The position numbers were made by a program, and so were the translations under genes. From Candidatus Saganbacteria bacterium (lineage in GTDB: Bacteria; Margulisbacteria; WOR-1; O2-12-FULL-45-9): a stretch of 64,000 nucleotides of DNA. Under the pieces are notes generated by a model. The model saw only the letters and a program-made list of their open reading frames with translations. It did not search any database and was not told the DNA's origin. The stretch lies in NCBI GenBank assembly GCA_016932255.1, contig JAFGDE010000026.1:32768-96767 (forward strand). Direction: 5' to 3'. Of the stretch, positions 62,153 to 64,000 are shown piece by piece. How positions within the stretch are numbered: position 1 is the stretch's first letter; each line of letters opens with the position of its first letter.

Positions 62153-62862
62153 TTGTAGCATCTCCTGAAACGCCAGACCATGATCAGGGTCTTGAGCAAT
62201 ATCCGCAGATTTAGCTTGGTCTCGCCTTTTTTTCTATCGTCAAAGATTATCGGTATCTCGCTGGCCCGGAAGCCTTTCAGATGAGCCTTGTAAAGTATCT
62301 CGGAAACGATCGATGGTCCGGTGGAGATCATTTTGTCCAGATCGATCCACAGCAGGACCTTGCGCCGGAAACAACGGAAGCCTGAGGTCACATCCTTGGC
62401 CTTGACGCCGAGCATGAGCTGGATGTATTTTCTGGCCAGGAAAGTGGTCAGCCGCCTGAGCGGCCCCCGGTCGATATCCTTGCCGCCCGGCACGAAGCGT
62501 GAGCCAAGCACCAGGTCGGCTCCTTTGATTGCTTCCAGCATATCAGGGATATATTCAGGCCGGTGGGAGAGGTCGGCATCCATTTCGATGATGTATTCTG
62601 CGCCTTCCCTGAGCGCGAACTTGAAACCCTCAATGCCGGCTGAACCGCGGCCGCGGTCCTGCAAACGGTGGATCACTTTTAGTTGGGGCAGGGATAAAGC
62701 CAGCTTATCCGCCAGCTCGCCGGTGCCGTCCGGGGAATTATCATCAACGATCACCGGATAAAGCTCCGGCATATGGAGCGCCTGGATCCGCTCGATCAAG
62801 GGTTCGATATTCTCGACCTCATTATAGGTCGGTATGATCACATAAGCCTTTGGCATGTTCAA
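62149..62862 (-). CDS. glycosyltransferase family 2 (dolichyl-phosphate mannosyltransferase-like)
   Basis: AYVIIPTYNEVENIEPLIERIQAL, PVIVDDNSPDGTGELADKLA, YIIEMDADLSHRPEYIPDMLEAIKGADLVLGSRFVPGG. Confidence 0.93.
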   Translation of the reverse strand: MNMPKAYVIIPTYNEVENIEPLIERIQALHMPELYPVIVDDNSPDGTGELADKLALSLPQLKVIHRLQDRGRGSAGIEGFKFALREGAEYIIEMDADLSHRPEYIPDMLEAIKGADLVLGSRFVPGGKDIDRGPLRRLTTFLARKYIQLMLGVKAKDVTSGFRCFRRKVLLWIDLDKMISTGPSIVSEILYKAHLKGFRASEIPIIFDDRKKGETKLNLRILLKTLIMVWRFRRCYK

Positions 62863-64000
62863 TAAACAACGACCAGGTCGCCGCGGCGGTCAAGGATCTC
62901 GGCCCAGTCCTTTATCCTTTCATAGGTTCCTGCCGTGATATAACAATAGCCCAGCTTTAATGCCGTGAATTTTTTCAGGTCTTTTTCGCTTTTCAGGAAA
63001 AGGATCGGCTTTTTATTGTAATAGACAATGCCCGGCCGGTTGCCGACGTCATAAGCGGCGATCAACTCGTCCGGCAGCGTGACCACCGCTACCTTGACCG
63101 CTAATTCTCTGGTGCCCTTAAATTTCTCGACCGCCGGCAGGGTCTGGGTCACCAGGATAAAAGCGATAATGAACACCATGACCGGCAGGGAAAAGAAAGA
63201 AAAGTCGTATTTGCCCGCGAGAAAAGCGCCAATCGACAGCACACTGCCGCCTATCAATACTCCTGCCAGGAGCAGCAGCTGGGGCATGAGCGCGGCATAC
63301 TGGCCGGAATAGTTATTCGTCCCAAGAATGATAAAGCCAATGATCAGCAGGGCAACGACCGCGGCCAGCAGCAGGTTTGATATCAGCATACCTATCTTCA
63401 TGCCGGCTTTTTCCTTGCTCATGAAACGGTCCCAGAGACGGCCGACCATGATGGCCAGGAAGGGGTAGAGCGGCAGGAGATAGCTGGGCAGTTTGGTCCG
63501 GGCCATTGAGAAAACAACAAAGACCGGGATGATGAAGCACAAGGTCAGCAGAGCCGGGTCTGTCCGCCTTTCTTTCCAGGTCCGCACCAGGCCGTAGGGC
63601 AGGAAATGCGACCAGGGAGCGAAACCAAGGATCAGGGCCAGAAAATAGTAATACCACGGGCCCGGATGTCCGGCAACTACCCCCTTGAAGCGGGACATGA
63701 ACAGAAAACCCAGTGCGAATTCCACAAATTTATCTCCGTGCAGCCACCATTCGGCCAGGTACCAGGGGAGAGAGATAATCAGGATTATCAGAATACCAGG
63801 TATCAGGCAAATCTCTAATGATTTTTTGAGTTCTTTCTTGAAAAGCAGGAACAAAAAGACCGTGAAGAGCGGGATGGCTGCGCCGATAATGCCTTTGGTC
63901 AGCACTGCCAGGCCCATGGCCGCATAGAAAAGCAGATAATGTTTTTTCTTGCCGTATTTATAGCCCAGATAAAAGAAATAGAACGCCGCGGTCAGCAGCA
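62859..64000 (-). CDS. ArnT-like GT-C glycosyltransferase, 5' end outside window
   Basis: Frame stays open to the window end (LLTAAFYFFYLGYKYGKKKHYLLFYAAMGLAVLTKGIIGAAIPL); FSMARTKLPSYLLPLYPFLAIMVGRLWD is a typical ArnT motif. Confidence 0.85.
   Translation of the reverse strand, partial: LLTAAFYFFYLGYKYGKKKHYLLFYAAMGLAVLTKGIIGAAIPLFTVFLFLLFKKELKKSLEICLIPGILIILIISLPWYLAEWWLHGDKFVEFALGFLFMSRFKGVVAGHPGPWYYYFLALILGFAPWSHFLPYGLVRTWKERRTDPALLTLCFIIPVFVVFSMARTKLPSYLLPLYPFLAIMVGRLWDRFMSKEKAGMKIGMLISNLLLAAVVALLIIGFIILGTNNYSGQYAALMPQLLLLAGVLIGGSVLSIGAFLAGKYDFSFFSLPVMVFIIAFILVTQTLPAVEKFKGTRELAVKVAVVTLPDELIAAYDVGNRPGIVYYNKKPILFLKSEKDLKKFTALKLGYCYITAGTYERIKDWAEILDRRGDLVVVY

Noticed and set aside
49949-63999. 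Glycosyltransferase island as a novel system in itself
   Set aside because: The gene content (GT2, GT4, GT9, ArnT-like, ugd, LpxB-related) is a common surface-polysaccharide/LPS locus; unusual only in detail.
1-64000. CRISPR arrays, prophage or transposase genes, rRNA/tRNA genes
   Set aside because: Looked for repeat-spacer periodicity, integrase/transposase motifs and RNA gene hallmarks by eye and found none; a tRNAscan/Infernal run would be needed for certainty.

Overview
This is a gene-dense (~90% coding) bacterial chromosomal window with moderate-to-high GC. It looks like an uncultured diderm: it has an SLH-domain porin, a TolC/RND pair, outer-membrane barrels, type IV pili and an LPS-type glycosyltransferase island. 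Margulisbacteria/WOR-1-like affiliation is only a guess.

Contents in order:
- end of an NHL-repeat protein, prs, hom, a decayed exported-protein remnant, TMEM175-like channel, DUF2779 nuclease-like protein, cyclophilin
- RND pump plus TolC, DUF3467, several orphan proteins, a stand-alone GGQ peptide-release factor, SLH porin
- birA/aroH/DAHP synthase, hflX, a response regulator plus type IV pilus genes
- a run of very large GT-C/YfhO-like membrane proteins, proS
- a purine cluster with two tandem purF genes, then purM/purN/purH
- an outer-membrane barrel, tsaC-like gene, MTA salvage genes, prmC/prfA/rpmE
- a ~14 kb glycosyltransferase island with ugd

I saw no rRNA, tRNA, CRISPR, transposase or phage genes.

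The most interesting signals are regulatory or structural:
1. At least 13 genes have a -10 box only 6-11 nt upstream of the start codon, mostly an extended TGnTATAAT. This implies widespread leaderless transcription.
2. Several different short palindromic mini-elements occur, at least two lying in frame inside coding sequence. One is a 21-nt insertion in purF.
3. A cryptic protein-like 41-codon frame sits in the SLH-porin leader.
4. One glycosyltransferase appears to start at AUA, overlapping the upstream stop as ATAG.
5. A few orphan proteins and a tandem internally duplicated membrane-protein pair sit behind perfect inverted-repeat operators.

All family calls come from motif recognition by eye. 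No database search was run.
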